Shown here: one piece after another, positions 61,909 to 62,412 of the stretch
Position numbering within the stretch: the first letter of the stretch is position 1
Layout of the letters: each line of letters starts with the position of its first letter
From: Lachnospiraceae bacterium
GTDB lineage: Bacteria > Bacillota > Clostridia > Lachnospirales > Lachnospiraceae
Direction of reading: 5' to 3'
NCBI GenBank assembly: GCA_017439675.1
Contig: JAFSIQ010000015.1
Location: 1 to 62,412 of the forward strand
DNA: 62,412 nucleotides
Translations under genes and position numbers: made by a program
The notes under the pieces: generated by a model
Database searches by the model: none
What the model saw: the letters and a program-made list of their open reading frames with translations, nothing else
What the model was told of the DNA's origin: nothing

Positions 61909-62412
61909 CTATTCCTCGTATTCAATTCGAAAGAAATCAAGGTATACTTTATACTTATCTTGTGCCGTCAAACATGTATCTATTAAGTATCCCTTTTCCT
62001 GATTCCACTCCTTTAAACCACGATAATAATACAATTTCAAATTATCCTCAATGATAAATGGTACAATATTATATTTTAGGCATTCCTTGAACATAATCAA
62101 TCTTCCCACACGACCATTACCATCTTGAAAAGGATGAATTCTTTCGAACTTTACATGAAACTCTAAAATATCATTTAAAGACTTCTCTTCTTTGGCATTA
62201 TACTCGCTCAATAAAGCTTTCATGCTACCCTGCACTTCTTCCGGAAGCGTCGTTTGCATACCTCCAACTTCATTGGGTAATTTCTTATAATCACCTACAG
62301 CAAACCTCTCTTTTCTGGAATCCGCCGTTCCGTTCTTTAAAATCAAATGAAGTTCCTTGATAAATTTCTCAGTTAATGTTGCTTTGGCACTTTCAATAAT
62401 CAAATCGATGCA
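61909..62412 (-). CDS. Fic-family protein, N-terminus outside the window
   Basis: C-terminal part of a Fic (AMP-transferase fold) protein, at least 168 residues. The reading frame runs off the right edge (no start needed at 62403). The catalytic motif is HPFQDGNGRVGRLI with the His, the phosphate-binding Asn-Gly and the Arg intact, so nucleotide transfer (usually AMP to a Tyr, Ser or Thr of a target) is possible. The preceding FHVKFERI text is the typical alpha-helix before it. The inhibitory helix cannot be judged from what is present. Its neighbours do not show whether it is a toxin or a housekeeping regulator. Confidence 0.85.
   Translation of the reverse strand, partial: CIDLIIESAKATLTEKFIKELHLILKNGTADSRKERFAVGDYKKLPNEVGGMQTTLPEEVQGSMKALLSEYNAKEEKSLNDILEFHVKFERIHPFQDGNGRVGRLIMFKECLKYNIVPFIIEDNLKLYYYRGLKEWNQEKGYLIDTCLTAQDKYKVYLDFFRIEYEE

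Overview
The window looks like chromosome from a low-GC, anaerobic Firmicute of the class Clostridia, most likely Lachnospiraceae. The signs are a HydF hydrogenase maturase, a hydrogenase-derived sensor, a tryptophan T-box in front of a TrpB2-type synthase, an ECF sigma/DUF4179 anti-sigma pair, a phage-tail-lysozyme-like protein, Gram-positive AGGAGG ribosome sites and many intrinsic terminators. There is no rRNA, tRNA, CRISPR array or insertion sequence. The family-level placement is an inference from gene content.

Layout. 1-4.3 kb: a MacB/FtsX-type ABC exporter (ATPase, CARDB-like membrane protein, permease), read leftward, with unusually acidic inserts. 4.3-10.8 kb: a thioesterase, a long coiled-coil protein, superoxide dismutase behind a folded leader, hydF, and a membrane protein with a catalytically dead C39-like domain. 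10.9-18.7 kb: SulP permease, MntP, a NarL-type two-component system with a multi-pass membrane protein in front, and an AGCS amino-acid symporter. 18.8-22.3 kb: a BlaI/BlaR1-like operon of five genes under one promoter that carries a palindrome in its spacer. 22.3-25.5 kb: an acyltransferase and a SNF2 helicase. 25.6-34.5 kb: a self-contained maltose PTS unit (IIA-IIC-IIB permease, MapP-like phosphatase, MalQ, HPr, enzyme I, maltose acetyltransferase) with a divergent LacI-type regulator. 34.6-38.8 kb: an ECF-transporter S component with a DUF1893 protein, a Rieske/FAD oxidoreductase broken by one in-frame stop, and a zinc-ribbon membrane protein. 38.8-48.9 kb: signalling and stress genes (a diguanylate cyclase with a sugar-binding-type sensor, a hydrogenase/MCP fusion, sigma/anti-sigma, a lipoprotein, a phage-tail lysozyme) and the T-box/trpB2 unit. 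49-54 kb: a stand-alone reverse transcriptase with a candidate structured RNA just upstream, an HD-GYP protein and small membrane proteins. 54-62.4 kb: a MutS-like ATPase, a GH3 lipoprotein, a second acyltransferase with an XRE regulator, a CAP/leucine-rich secreted protein and a Fic protein cut by the window edge.

How the parts work together. The PTS unit forms a complete path: maltose is taken up as maltose 6'-phosphate, dephosphorylated by the MapP-like enzyme and disproportionated by MalQ. Its HPr keeps His15 but has Lys where Ser46 should be. Two second-messenger enzymes (GGDEF and HD-GYP) and the hydrogenase-like sensor suggest redox or nutrient signalling through c-di-GMP.

The best candidates for something undescribed are: the reverse transcriptase with its roughly 150-nt RNA closed by 13-bp complementary ends; a family of small hairpin repeats sharing the core GCTGAGYGGATTAC, found in two full forms and shorter copies; and the structured leader of the superoxide dismutase gene.
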